A stretch of 12,969 nucleotides of DNA from an uncultured Solirubrobacterales bacterium (GCA_903953065.1 CAJBIG010000108.1:1-12969); one strand, 5' to 3'; positions 5,305-12,653 are shown, counted from the stretch's first letter. Program-made: numbers and translations. The notes: a model not told the origin generated them from the sequence alone.

Positions 5305-6674
5305 GTGCGGATCAGCCCGAGCACCTCATCGCGGCGCGCTTCCATGTCCTCGACGGAAACAAGCGACTCGAGGCAGAGGCGCAGAAGCGGCTCAGTGTTG
5401 GAGGCACGGACGTTGAAGTGCCAATCATCAAAGTCGACGCTAACGCCATCGAGCCGTCCGATCTTTGCGCCCTGCGCTTCGTAGGTAACGACGATCTCTT
5501 CAAGCTTTGCCTGAGCGTCGTCAACCTCTGAGTTGATCTCACCGGATATGAAGTACTTGGCCTTCAGCTCGGAGAGCATCGCGCTTAGCGGCCTCTCGGC
5601 GAGCGAGAGAATCTCCAGCATCAGCAACGCCGGGATCGTGCCCGAGTCGGCGCAGTAAAAATCGCGGAAGTAGTAATGACCGGATACCTCGCCGCCAAAG
5701 ATTGCGTCCTCTTCGCGCATCCGCGTCTTGAAGAAGGCGTGTCCAACGCGATTCTCAAGAGCCGTGCCGCCGAGCCGCTCTACCGTGTCGGCCACTGCGC
5801 GCGAAGCTCGCACGTCGTAAAGAATCGTCGCGCCGGGGTGCTTCGTCAGAAGACTCTCGGCAAGCAGCGTCGTCAAGAAGTCGCCTGCCACAAACTCACC
5901 CTTGTCATCGATGAAGAAGCAGCGGTCGGCGTCGCCGTCCCAAGCTATTCCAATGTCGGCCCCTGTTTCCACGACGCGCTCCATGATGAAGGCGCGGTTC
6001 TCGGGAAGCATCGGGTTCGGCTCATGGCCTGGGAAGTTGCCGTCAGGGATGAAGTAGTTCTTGTCGAGCTCGAGGCCGAGGTACTCGAGCAAGGGGCCCA
6101 CCATCGGGCCAGCCATGCCGTTTCCACCATCGACAACGACCTTGAGAGGTTTGATCACGGTGGGATCGATGAACTCCAGCGCGGCGGCGCGGAAAGGGTT
6201 GTAGATCTTGATCTCTTCGGAGGTACCGCCTCCAGGCGCCGGACCGAGCCCAGCCTCAAGCATGTCGCGGATGTCGGTGATGCCGCTGTCGCCCGAGAGC
6301 GCAATCGCTCCACGCTTGACCAACTTGGCGCCGGTATAGGCCTTCGGGTTGTGCGAGGCGGTGCACATCAGCCCGCCGTCGAGCTCGCGGCTGCCGACGA
6401 GCCAATAGAGCATCTCGCTGCCAACCTCGCCGATGTTGATCACGTGCGCTCCCTCGGCGAGCATGCCCTGCAGGTAGCGCTCGGCAAGCTCCGGCGCTTC
6501 CAGCCTCATGTCGTGGCCAAGGCCGATCCCAAGGTCGGCAGTGTCGCGCCCGGTCATCTGGCTGAGCACGCGTACGAAGGCCCGTCCGATCGCTTCGGCT
6601 AAGTCGCCGTCGATCTGTTCGCCGTAGAGGCCTCGAATGTCATAGGCCTTGAAGATCTCACTTGGAACTTTCAC
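5301..6674 (-). CDS. Phosphomannomutase/phosphoglucomutase (alpha-D-phosphohexomutase)
   Basis: A 457-aa enzyme, typical length for the family, which interconverts hexose-6-phosphate and hexose-1-phosphate. The N-terminus is FKAYDIRGLYGEQID (8-22). The catalytic phosphoserine loop TASHNP is at 105-110 with Ser107. The Mg-binding DGDADR loop is at 246-251, the sugar-specificity loop GEVSGH at 328-333, and the phosphate-binding RASNTEP at 423-429. GEVSGH-type loops occur in enzymes acting on both mannose and glucose phosphates. GTG 6674 is chosen because MKVPSEIFKAYDIRG is the family start and a TAATCT box lies eight bases upstream; a longer open frame to 7001 is overlap with the divergent gene. 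It leads a two-gene unit with the hydrolase and could supply glucose-1-phosphate to the divergent cytidylyltransferase. Confidence 0.95.
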   Translation of the reverse strand: MKVPSEIFKAYDIRGLYGEQIDGDLAEAIGRAFVRVLSQMTGRDTADLGIGLGHDMRLEAPELAERYLQGMLAEGAHVINIGEVGSEMLYWLVGSRELDGGLMCTASHNPKAYTGAKLVKRGAIALSGDSGITDIRDMLEAGLGPAPGGGTSEEIKIYNPFRAAALEFIDPTVIKPLKVVVDGGNGMAGPMVGPLLEYLGLELDKNYFIPDGNFPGHEPNPMLPENRAFIMERVVETGADIGIAWDGDADRCFFIDDKGEFVAGDFLTTLLAESLLTKHPGATILYDVRASRAVADTVERLGGTALENRVGHAFFKTRMREEDAIFGGEVSGHYYFRDFYCADSGTIPALLMLEILSLAERPLSAMLSELKAKYFISGEINSEVDDAQAKLEEIVVTYEAQGAKIGRLDGVSVDFDDWHFNVRASNTEPLLRLCLESLVSVEDMEARRDEVLGLIRT

Positions 6675-6682
6675 GATTCGAC

Positions 6683-6688
6683 AGATTA
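6683..6688 (-). promoter_or_regulatory. -10 box TAATCT of the phosphohexomutase gene
   Basis: Minus-strand TAATCT fits TANNNT and ends eight bases before GTG 6674, giving a start of transcription within about two bases of the start codon. No Shine-Dalgarno precedes the GTG. The divergent gene at 6749 shows no equally good box. Confidence 0.5.
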
Positions 6689-6748
6689 GCCGCGCCAGCC
6701 CTCCCTCTGCCGACACCGCGCGCCCAGTCCTGCGAGCATCACGCGCCA

Positions 6749-7465
6749 ATGGGGACTGAAGAGACACCGGTACTGATTCTTTGCGGCGGCCGCGGTACAC
6801 GGCTTCAGCACCAGGAAGCGGGCATTCCGAAAGCGCTCGTGGAGATCGGCGGTATGCCGATTGTTTGGCACGTTGCGCAGTGCTATTTAGCCGCCGGGTT
6901 TCGCAAGATCTGGCTACTGACCGGCTATCTCGGCGATCAAATTGAGGGTTTCGCATCCAACGCGCAATGGCCCGAAGGCGCCGTTGTGGAGTGCATCGCA
7001 ACGGGAACAGACACGCCGACCGGCGGGCGTGTGGCAGCGGTCGCCGAAAAGCTTGGCAGCTCAGAGTTCTGTCTCACCTATGGCGACGGCGTCAGCGACA
7101 TCGATCTGGCAGCGTTGCTGACTGAGCACCAGCAGGCCGGCTCGCCGGTGACCGTGACCGCTGTTCAGCCCGAGCTGCCATTTGGCGTCGTCGATCTCGA
7201 CGGCGACCGCGTGACCGGTTTTCACGAGAAGCCACGCGCCGACCAGTGGATAAACGGTGGTTTCATCTGCGCTGGCCCGGAGCTGTTGCAGGAGCTCGAT
7301 AGCGCTAGCGTGCTTGAGCGTGAACCGCTTGAGGCTCTCGCTGCGAGCGGACAGCTCCGAGCTCACCGTCACGGCGGCTTCTGGGCTTGCATGGACACTT
7401 ATAAAGACACTTTGATGCTCAACGATCTCTACGACCGCAACGAGGCTCCATGGCGCCGTTGGTAG
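6749..7465 (+). CDS. rfbF: Glucose-1-phosphate cytidylyltransferase
   Basis: A 238-aa nucleotidyltransferase that joins CTP and glucose-1-phosphate to give CDP-glucose. The nucleotide loop is CGGRGTRL (12-19), followed by PKALVEIGGMPIVWH (27-41), TPTGGRV (89-95) and TYGDGVSDID (110-119). The C-terminus has FHEKP, INGGFICAGPELL, EREPLEALAASGQL and HGGFWACMDTYKD (208-220), ending APWRRW. TYGDGVxDxD, TGGR and the GFWxxMDTxxD...APW tail are characteristic of RfbF cytidylyltransferases and differ from RmlA or GalU. ATG 6749 is chosen because homology begins directly after it; an upstream in-frame TTG at 6662 would run over the divergent gene's start. The next gene starts 16 bases before this stop, implying coupling. 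A slightly short protein compared with the roughly 257-aa enterobacterial enzyme. Confidence 0.9.
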   Translation: MGTEETPVLILCGGRGTRLQHQEAGIPKALVEIGGMPIVWHVAQCYLAAGFRKIWLLTGYLGDQIEGFASNAQWPEGAVVECIATGTDTPTGGRVAAVAEKLGSSEFCLTYGDGVSDIDLAALLTEHQQAGSPVTVTAVQPELPFGVVDLDGDRVTGFHEKPRADQWINGGFICAGPELLQELDSASVLEREPLEALAASGQLRAHRHGGFWACMDTYKDTLMLNDLYDRNEAPWRRW

Positions 7466-8457
7466 CTGCTCCATACGGTTCGGCGGTTGCCGGGCGGAAA
7501 GTGCTTGTAACGGGCGCGCATGGCCTTCTCGGCTCGTGGCTGACCAGCAGGCTCGTGACACTCGGCGCCGACGTCTCTGTGCTCCGGCTCGGTGCTCAGC
7601 CGCTGAGCCCGCTCGTTCTTGATGCAGTCGAATCCGACTGCACGGTGATAGACGGCGACCTGCTCGACGCTGATCTCTTGGAGCGGACGGTTACGGCCGG
7701 TTCGATCGACACGATCATCCACCTCGCGGCGCAGGCAATCGTCGGGACAGCCAACCTCTCGCCCCGTCCGACGTTCGAAGCGAACGTGCTCGGTACTTGG
7801 AATGTGCTCGAGGCGGCTCGACTCGGTGATGTTGCTCGCGTCGTCGTCGCCTCGTCCGACAAGGCCTATGGCGCCAGCCCAGTGCTTCCATACGTCGAAA
7901 CGATGCCGCTCGAGGCATCCCACCCATACGACGCGTCAAAGGCCGCCGCCGACATAATCAGCCGTTCGTATTGGGCGACCTACGGGTTGCCGGTCGCAGT
8001 CACGCGGCTTGCAAACCTTTACGGCGGCGGCGATCAAAACCGCTCGCGACTGATTCCCGAAACGGCAGCGGCAGTGATCGCAGGGCGCGCTCCGATCATC
8101 CGCTCAGACGGTTCGCCTGAGCGCGACTTTCTGTACGTCGAGGACGCCGTCGACGCCTACCTGGCGATTCTTGACCTCCTCGATGCTGGCGCCGCTGGGG
8201 GACAGGCATTCAACGCTGGCAGCGGAGTGCCACGGCGCGCGATCGACGTCGTTGACACGCTCTGCCGAATTGCCGGGTCTGAACAGGCGCCCGATGTTCG
8301 CGGCGCCGGCGTTCCGGAAGGCGAGATCGACCGTCAGTTCATCGATTCATCGAAACTCCGTGGCCTCACGGGCTGGGAGCCGAGGGTGGGGCTTGAGGAA
8401 GGGCTCGCTTTGACGCTCGACTGGTACCGCGAGCACCCTGAAATCCTCGCCGATTGA
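7450..8457 (+). CDS. rfbG: CDP-glucose 4,6-dehydratase-like extended SDR enzyme
   Basis: A 335-aa extended short-chain dehydrogenase/reductase. The NAD loop is TGAHGLLG (21-28). Then come D68-G-D70-L, HLAAQAIV (91-98), NVLGTWNVLEAAR (112-124), the catalytic SSDKAYG (135-141), YDASK (Y160, K164), RLANLYGGGD (186-195), RLIPE, and ERDFLYVEDAVDAYLAI. The SDK triplet, rather than SDE/TDE of dTDP- and GDP-sugar dehydratases, and YGGGDxxxxRLIP are features of CDP-glucose 4,6-dehydratases. The gene also overlaps a CDP-glucose synthase gene. It would convert CDP-glucose to CDP-4-keto-6-deoxyglucose in the cytosol. A different NDP-sugar dehydratase or epimerase remains possible. The 3' end lies 25 bases before yebC. 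Confidence 0.8.
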   Translation: MAPLVAAPYGSAVAGRKVLVTGAHGLLGSWLTSRLVTLGADVSVLRLGAQPLSPLVLDAVESDCTVIDGDLLDADLLERTVTAGSIDTIIHLAAQAIVGTANLSPRPTFEANVLGTWNVLEAARLGDVARVVVASSDKAYGASPVLPYVETMPLEASHPYDASKAAADIISRSYWATYGLPVAVTRLANLYGGGDQNRSRLIPETAAAVIAGRAPIIRSDGSPERDFLYVEDAVDAYLAILDLLDAGAAGGQAFNAGSGVPRRAIDVVDTLCRIAGSEQAPDVRGAGVPEGEIDRQFIDSSKLRGLTGWEPRVGLEEGLALTLDWYREHPEILAD

Positions 8458-8482
8458 TCTGGCCATTACCATTCGTTAAGCG

Positions 8483-9232
8483 ATGGCAGGTCATTCGAAA
8501 TGGGCGGGGATCAAGCACAAGAAGGCGATCGTTGACGCCCGTCGCGGCAAACTGTTCACCAAGCTCGGTCGCGCAATAACAGTCGCTGCGAAGGAGGGCG
8601 GCGGTGATCTCGACGGAAATCCTTCGCTGGCGCTCGCAGTCCAGAAGGCCAAGGACGCTTCGATGCCGAAGGACAACATCGAACGCGCTATCGATCGGGG
8701 CACCGGCGCGGGCGCGGACGCGGAGGCATATGAGGCCGTCGCCTACGAGGGCTATGGCCCAGGCGGCGTTGCCCTTCTCATAGAGGCGCTGACGGAGAAC
8801 CGCAACCGCACCGGAGCCGATGTGCGCCACACGCTTGCGAAGTTCGGTGGCAGCCTCGGCGAGCCGGGCTCTGTTGCCTACCTCTTCACGCAGTGCGGTT
8901 TGATCGTCGTCGACGCCAGCGCCCACAGTGAGGAGGAGCTGATGGTCGCGATCGACGCAGGCGCCGAAGAGATCGAGATTGACGAGGACGTCTACGAAGT
9001 AATCACGCCCGCCACTGAGCTCTCGGCGGTGCGCGCTGCGCTCGATCAGGCGGGCATTGGATACCAGTCGGCTGAGCTGGTCCAGCGGCCGGCAGTGCGG
9101 GTCGAGATCGATGAGAGCGATGCTTCATCGCTGCTGGGGCTGATCGATGCACTCGAAGAGAACGACGATGTGGGCGACATTCATTCGAACTTCGATATCG
9201 ACGCCGAGGTTCTCGAACGAATCGCCGGATAG
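8483..9232 (+). CDS. yebC: YebC/PmpR family DNA-binding protein
   Basis: A 249-aa protein of standard family length. It opens with the signature MAGHSKWAGIKHKKAIVDARRG truncated here as MAGHSKW and KHKKA, then FTKLGRAITVAAKEGG, NPSLALAVQKAKDASMP and KDNIERAIDRGTG. The middle has EGYGPGGVALLIEALTENRNRT and the C-terminal domain VYEVITPATELSAVRAAL. YebC-type proteins are known as transcription regulators, and members of the family have been linked to translation at proline-rich stretches. It sits at its usual actinobacterial place between pdxST and ruvCAB, although here six other genes intervene on either side. A weak TACCAT box ends ten bases before the ATG. No Shine-Dalgarno is seen. Confidence 0.97.
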   Translation: MAGHSKWAGIKHKKAIVDARRGKLFTKLGRAITVAAKEGGGDLDGNPSLALAVQKAKDASMPKDNIERAIDRGTGAGADAEAYEAVAYEGYGPGGVALLIEALTENRNRTGADVRHTLAKFGGSLGEPGSVAYLFTQCGLIVVDASAHSEEELMVAIDAGAEEIEIDEDVYEVITPATELSAVRAALDQAGIGYQSAELVQRPAVRVEIDESDASSLLGLIDALEENDDVGDIHSNFDIDAEVLERIAG

Positions 9233-9279
9233 GGCAATCTCCAGTCGCTTTTCCGAAGTGCTCCCCAACTCTTGTCAGA

Positions 9280-9957
9280 ATGGAGCCGATGAGCGAGACG
9301 CCCCGACGCAGAATGTCTGCACCGCAGCGCCGCGACGAGATCCTCGACGCCGCCGCCGTAGTGATTGCGCGCGCCGGCTATGACGGATGCTCGCTCGACC
9401 AGATCGCTGCCGAAGCTGGCGTGTCGAAGGCGCTGATCTACGAGCACTTTGATTCCAAGCGCGAGCTGCACGGTGAGCTGCTCGGTCGCCACGCGACCGA
9501 GATCTTTTCGCGCCTTGAGGCCTGCGCGGAGAGCGGAGCGACGGGCGAGGAGCGGCTCCGGCTCGGCGTCGACGCCTTCCTCGCCTTCGTTGAGGAGGAT
9601 CGCGACGCGTGGCGCGTGCTCTTCCGCGACGCTGCCGACCCCGAGATCGTTGAGGCATTGGCTGGCGTCCAGTCCCAGGCCGTCGGCGTCATTGCTGCGC
9701 TGATGGCCTCCGACCCCGATCGCGTCGACCACGACAAGGCTGATCAGGGTGACGGCGCGCTCTACCTTGAGCTCCACGCTCAGCTGCTTGCGGGCGCCAC
9801 TCAGGCGGTCGCACACTGGTGGTACGACCACGACACAGTGCCGCGCGCCGCCGTTGTCGACCGCGTAATGGAGTTCTGTTGGCTTGGTCTCGAGCGCGTC
9901 GCCTCCGGTGAGTCGCTTGGTAGCGCCCGCGCCGCCGCTGCGGCAGCCAAGCGCTAG
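9280..9957 (+). CDS. TetR-family transcriptional regulator
   Basis: A 225-aa repressor-type protein. The N-terminal helix-turn-helix is typical: RRDEILDAAAVVIARAGYDGCSLDQIAAEAGVSKALIYEHFDSKREL, here split as RRDEILDAA (18-26), SLDQIAAEAGVSK (39-51) and LIYEHFDSKREL (53-64). The C-terminal ligand domain is helical with no recognisable ligand signature, and the protein ends in an alanine-rich tail. The start could be ATG 9280 or ATG 9289. The second has a CAGAAT box seven bases upstream and GGAG three bases upstream, so neither signal is decisive. It lies between yebC and ruvC on the same strand, 47 and 53 bases from each. That is not a usual place for a TetR gene, so its targets are probably elsewhere. 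The palindrome at 396-413 is one candidate, unproven. Confidence 0.92.
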   Translation: MEPMSETPRRRMSAPQRRDEILDAAAVVIARAGYDGCSLDQIAAEAGVSKALIYEHFDSKRELHGELLGRHATEIFSRLEACAESGATGEERLRLGVDAFLAFVEEDRDAWRVLFRDAADPEIVEALAGVQSQAVGVIAALMASDPDRVDHDKADQGDGALYLELHAQLLAGATQAVAHWWYDHDTVPRAAVVDRVMEFCWLGLERVASGESLGSARAAAAAAKR

Positions 9958-10010
9958 AGCCAGAGCTCCACAAGGGGAGGCATCCGGGCGAGGGCGCAGA
10001 ATCATGAAAG

Positions 10011-10529
10011 ATGATCGTCGTTGGAATCGACCCCGGTATCGCGAATACCGGCTTCGGAGTTGTGCGCAGGCGCGCCGGGCGTCTCGTGGCGCTCGACGGC
10101 GGCGTCATGAAGACGCGTGCCGAGCGATCGCCAGAGCACCGGTTGGCAGATCTCTTCGCCCAAATCGAAGAGCTGCTGGACCGTCACGCTCCTGACGCTC
10201 TCGCTCTCGAAGCGATCTATTTCGGCCAGAACGTTCGCTCCGCCTTCGCGGTTGGCCAAGCGCGCGGCGTCGTGCTGATGGCGGCAGGTCGTCGCTCAAT
10301 CCCCTGCGAGGACTACACACCTCAGCAGGTCAAGGGCGCCGTCTGTGGCAGCGGCAGGGCGCCAAAGGAGCAGGTGACGCGGATGGTTCAGAGCCTGCTG
10401 GCTCTTCCTGAGCCTCCAACGCCTGACCATGCGGCCGACGCGCTCGCGGTCGCGATCTGTCACGCCAACCACGCACCGCTTCGCAGCGCAACGCTCCGCG
10501 CCCAAGTTCCAGACGCTCGCGTCGCATGA
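10011..10529 (+). CDS. ruvC: Holliday junction resolvase RuvC
   Basis: A 172-aa endonuclease that cuts Holliday junctions symmetrically after branch migration by RuvAB. The RNase H-like fold opens VVGIDPGIANTGFGVV with the metal ligand Asp7. LALEAIYFG gives Glu67, followed by NVRSAFAVGQARGVVL. TPQQVKGAVCGSGRAPKEQV is the conserved DNA-contact region, and the last motif PDHAADALAVAICH supplies His140 and Asp143. His at the third position matches the Thermus enzyme rather than the Asp of E. coli. The ATG at 10011 has no spaced Shine-Dalgarno; an out-of-frame ATG lies at 10004. A CAGAAT sequence ends eight bases upstream but is a weak promoter match. The stop overlaps ruvA in ATGA. Confidence 0.97.
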   Translation: MIVVGIDPGIANTGFGVVRRRAGRLVALDGGVMKTRAERSPEHRLADLFAQIEELLDRHAPDALALEAIYFGQNVRSAFAVGQARGVVLMAAGRRSIPCEDYTPQQVKGAVCGSGRAPKEQVTRMVQSLLALPEPPTPDHAADALAVAICHANHAPLRSATLRAQVPDARVA

Positions 10530-11110
10530 TCGCGTTTGTGAGCGGAGAGGTCGTAAGCCGCCGCGAGGATTACATCGTGATCCAGACCAGTGGCGGAGTC
10601 GGCTATCACCTTGCCGTTTCGGCAGAGACGCTTGCGCAGGTTCCCGCCATCGGCGAATCGGTTTCGCTCCACTGCCACCTTGTCGCGCGCGACGACTCGA
10701 TGGCGCTCTATGGGTTCGCCAGCGAAGACGAGCGCAACCTCTTCCTGATGCTGCTCGGAGTTCAAGGCGTCGGGCCAAAAGTCGCGCTCGCGGTGTTGAG
10801 CGGCGGTCCGCCACGTGAGCTTGCCAGCGCGCTTGCAAGTGGTGACGTGGCGCGGCTACAAGCGGTGCCTGGAATCGGCAAGCGAACTGCAGAGAGGATC
10901 CTTGTCGAGCTCCGAGAGAAGGTGGTTGGGCTCGGCGGAGAGGAAGGCGAGATAACGGTCACGCGCGGCGATGATCCACGCCGAATTGCTCGCGACGGGC
11001 TCGTTGAGCTTGGCTTCACAATGCAGGAAGCCGATGGCTTCGTCGCCGGGGCGCAGGGCGAAAGCGCCGAGGACCTGCTTCAAAGCGCACTGAGGGCGGC
11101 GCGCCAATGA
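10526..11110 (+). CDS. ruvA: Holliday junction branch migration protein RuvA
   Basis: A 194-aa protein that binds the four-way junction as a tetramer and loads the RuvB motors. Domain I is the OB-fold (MIAFVSGEVV ... GGVGYHLAVS ... ALYGFASEDERNLF, residues 1-73). Domain II carries two helix-hairpin-helix motifs, LLGVQGVGPKVALAVL (76-91) and LQAVPGIGKRTAERILVELR (111-130). The C-terminal RuvB-binding domain is RIARDGLVELGF ... AEDLLQSALRAAR after an acidic linker (GGEEGE). The ATG overlaps the ruvC stop, and its own stop overlaps the ruvB start, both as ATGA, so the three genes are one translationally coupled operon. Confidence 0.98.
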   Translation: MIAFVSGEVVSRREDYIVIQTSGGVGYHLAVSAETLAQVPAIGESVSLHCHLVARDDSMALYGFASEDERNLFLMLLGVQGVGPKVALAVLSGGPPRELASALASGDVARLQAVPGIGKRTAERILVELREKVVGLGGEEGEITVTRGDDPRRIARDGLVELGFTMQEADGFVAGAQGESAEDLLQSALRAARQ

Positions 11111-12138
11111 GCGACGATTTCCCAGAAGACGCACCAATCATGACGCCGGGCGCATTGGCGCAGGAGGACGAGCTCGACCGCTCGCTGCGGCCAGAGACGC
11201 TCGAAGATTTCATTGGGCAGCAGGCGGTCTGCGACCAGTTGGCGGTCTCGCTCGAGGCAGCGACAGCGCGCGATGAGCCCCTCGACCACGTACTTCTCGC
11301 AGGGCCACCTGGGCTCGGCAAGACCTCGCTGGCGCAGATCATCGCGACCGAGCTGGGAGTGCCGTTCGTTCAAACCGCCGGGCCGGCTCTGGAACGGAAA
11401 GGCGACATTGCCGCGCTGCTTACGGCGCTCGAACCTGGGTCGGTCTTCTTCGTCGATGAGATTCACCGCCTCAGTCGCGCCCTTGAGGAGACGTTCTATC
11501 CGGCAATGGAGGATCGGCGCCTTCCGATCACGATTGGCCAGGGCGCCGGAGCGCGGGTGGTGACGCTGGAACTGCCTTCATTCACGCTGATCGGCGCGAC
11601 CACGCGTGCAGGGCTGCTTTCGACGCCGCTGCGAGATCGCTTCGGTATTCAGTACCGGCTGGAAAACTACGGCCCGGACGAACTGGCGGCGATTGTCAGG
11701 AGGTCAGCGGCGATTCTCGACGTTGCGCTCGATGATGACGGTGCACTGGCAATCGCGGGCCGAAGCCGGGGGACGCCACGTGTAGCCAACCGGCTGCTCA
11801 GGCGCGTCCGAGACTGGGCCGAAGTCCGCGGCACCGGAATAGTCACCGCCGACGCGGCAAATAGTGCGCTCGAATTGCTCGAGGTCGACGAGCTCGGCTG
11901 CGACCGGCTCGACCGCGAAATCTTGACTGTCCTCTGCACCACGTACTCGGGTCGGCCTGTCGGCCTGTCGACGCTTTCGATCGCCGTTGGCGAGGAGTCA
12001 GACACGATCGAAGAGGTCTACGAGCCGTACCTAGTTCAGTGCGGGCTGATCAGTCGCACCGCACGCGGGCGCACGGCCACGATGATGGCCTACGAGCACC
12101 TTGGGCTCGAGCCGCCGCGCGACGCGGCACTGTTCTAA
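11107..12138 (+). CDS. ruvB: Holliday junction DNA helicase RuvB
   Basis: A 343-aa AAA+ ATPase that drives branch migration with RuvA. The sequence shows LRPETLEDFIGQ (27-38), Walker A GPPGLGKT (66-73), Walker B VFFVDEIH (113-120), sensor 1 GATTR (163-167), and the arginine finger in STPLRDRFG (R176). The C-terminal winged helix includes LDREILTVLCTTYSGRPVGL and DTIEEVYEPYLVQCGLI. Length and motif spacing are normal. ATG 11107 overlaps the ruvA stop by four bases. About 60 bases follow before the next gene, with no obvious hairpin. Confidence 0.98.
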   Translation: MSDDFPEDAPIMTPGALAQEDELDRSLRPETLEDFIGQQAVCDQLAVSLEAATARDEPLDHVLLAGPPGLGKTSLAQIIATELGVPFVQTAGPALERKGDIAALLTALEPGSVFFVDEIHRLSRALEETFYPAMEDRRLPITIGQGAGARVVTLELPSFTLIGATTRAGLLSTPLRDRFGIQYRLENYGPDELAAIVRRSAAILDVALDDDGALAIAGRSRGTPRVANRLLRRVRDWAEVRGTGIVTADAANSALELLEVDELGCDRLDREILTVLCTTYSGRPVGLSTLSIAVGEESDTIEEVYEPYLVQCGLISRTARGRTATMMAYEHLGLEPPRDAALF

Positions 12139-12200
12139 GCCTTCGGCGCGGGCGGGCACGGCGCAGTGGCCGCCAACTACCCCTACCCTTGGTCGCTCTA

Positions 12201-12650
12201 ATGGCGCATCACTTCATCTGCCCGCAGTGCGGCAACCGCTCCTTGTCTGTCGACGCCGGCAACGGTTTTCGCGGTGGCGCAAAAGGCTGTCGCGAATGTG
12301 GTTTCGGTTTTCTCTTTGAACTCCTCGATGACTACTTCCCGGCTCCGGACGCGGCGTTCTTCGTCTGCGACAACGACGCCCGTGTGATCGCATGCGGTCG
12401 CGGCGCCTTTGAGTTGACCGGCCTTGACGATGAACGCGTTATCGGTAGGCCCGTTGGGGATGTTCTTGGGCTCAGCTTCGCCACCCAGCCCGACCCCGTA
12501 GGCACTGTCCTGGAGTGGGGCGTCCGTTCTCTCGATCAGGAGGTCGAGGTCAATGCCGAGGGCGACCTTCCAGCGAAAGCGAGCGCCGATCTCTTCCCCG
12601 CATACGACGACGACGGCGGGCTGTTGCTCGTTCTGACGCCCGCTAAGTAG
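12201..12650 (+). CDS. Zinc-ribbon and PAS-like domain protein (149 aa)
   Basis: The N-terminus MAHHFICPQCGN and GCRECGFGF forms a CX2C-X19-CX2C zinc ribbon (C7, C10, C30, C33). Residues from about 45 on (DAAFFVCDNDARVIACGRGAFELTGLDDERVIGRPVGDVLG, given here in part as DAAFFVCDNDARVIACG, GAFELTGLDDE and VIGRPVGDVLG) read like a single PAS fold. There is no kinase, HTH or other output domain, and no membrane segment. A sensor or adaptor acting through protein contacts is a reasonable guess; the ligand is unknown. ATG 12201 is chosen because upstream in-frame codons would overlap ruvB. There is no Shine-Dalgarno; a TACCCT box lies eleven bases upstream. It fills the slot usually held by yajC, just ahead of secD. 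It bears no resemblance to YajC. Confidence 0.8.
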   Translation: MAHHFICPQCGNRSLSVDAGNGFRGGAKGCRECGFGFLFELLDDYFPAPDAAFFVCDNDARVIACGRGAFELTGLDDERVIGRPVGDVLGLSFATQPDPVGTVLEWGVRSLDQEVEVNAEGDLPAKASADLFPAYDDDGGLLLVLTPAK

Positions 12651-12653
12651 TCT
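12648..12653 (+). promoter_or_regulatory. Possible -10 box TAGTCT before secD
   Basis: TAGTCT fits TANNNT and contains the stop codon of the zinc-ribbon/PAS gene. It ends ten bases before the secD ATG, so the leader would be about four bases. No Shine-Dalgarno precedes secD, which is the main support. The stop codon supplies half the motif, so this is weak. Confidence 0.3.

Noticed and set aside
5676..6602. 308-codon plus-strand open frame antisense to the phosphohexomutase
   Set aside because: The minus strand encodes all four catalytic loops of the mutase; the plus frame is a shadow with no motif or start signal.
6662..6748. N-terminal extension of the cytidylyltransferase from TTG 6662
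   Set aside because: It would run over the start and -10 box of the divergent mutase gene and adds a proline-rich stretch with no family match; homology starts right after ATG 6749.
9181..10005. 274-codon minus-strand open frame opposite the TetR gene
   Set aside because: The plus strand has a clear TetR helix-turn-helix, and the antisense frame overlaps the yebC end with no family features.
9954..10010. Possible terminator hairpin between the TetR gene and ruvC
   Set aside because: Only short imperfect complementarity around CCAGAGCTCC and no T-tract; not convincing.
11952..11967. Tandem 8-bp repeat TCGGCCTG in ruvB
   Set aside because: It encodes the conserved GRPVGLS stretch of RuvB in different frames of the repeat and is a coding coincidence.
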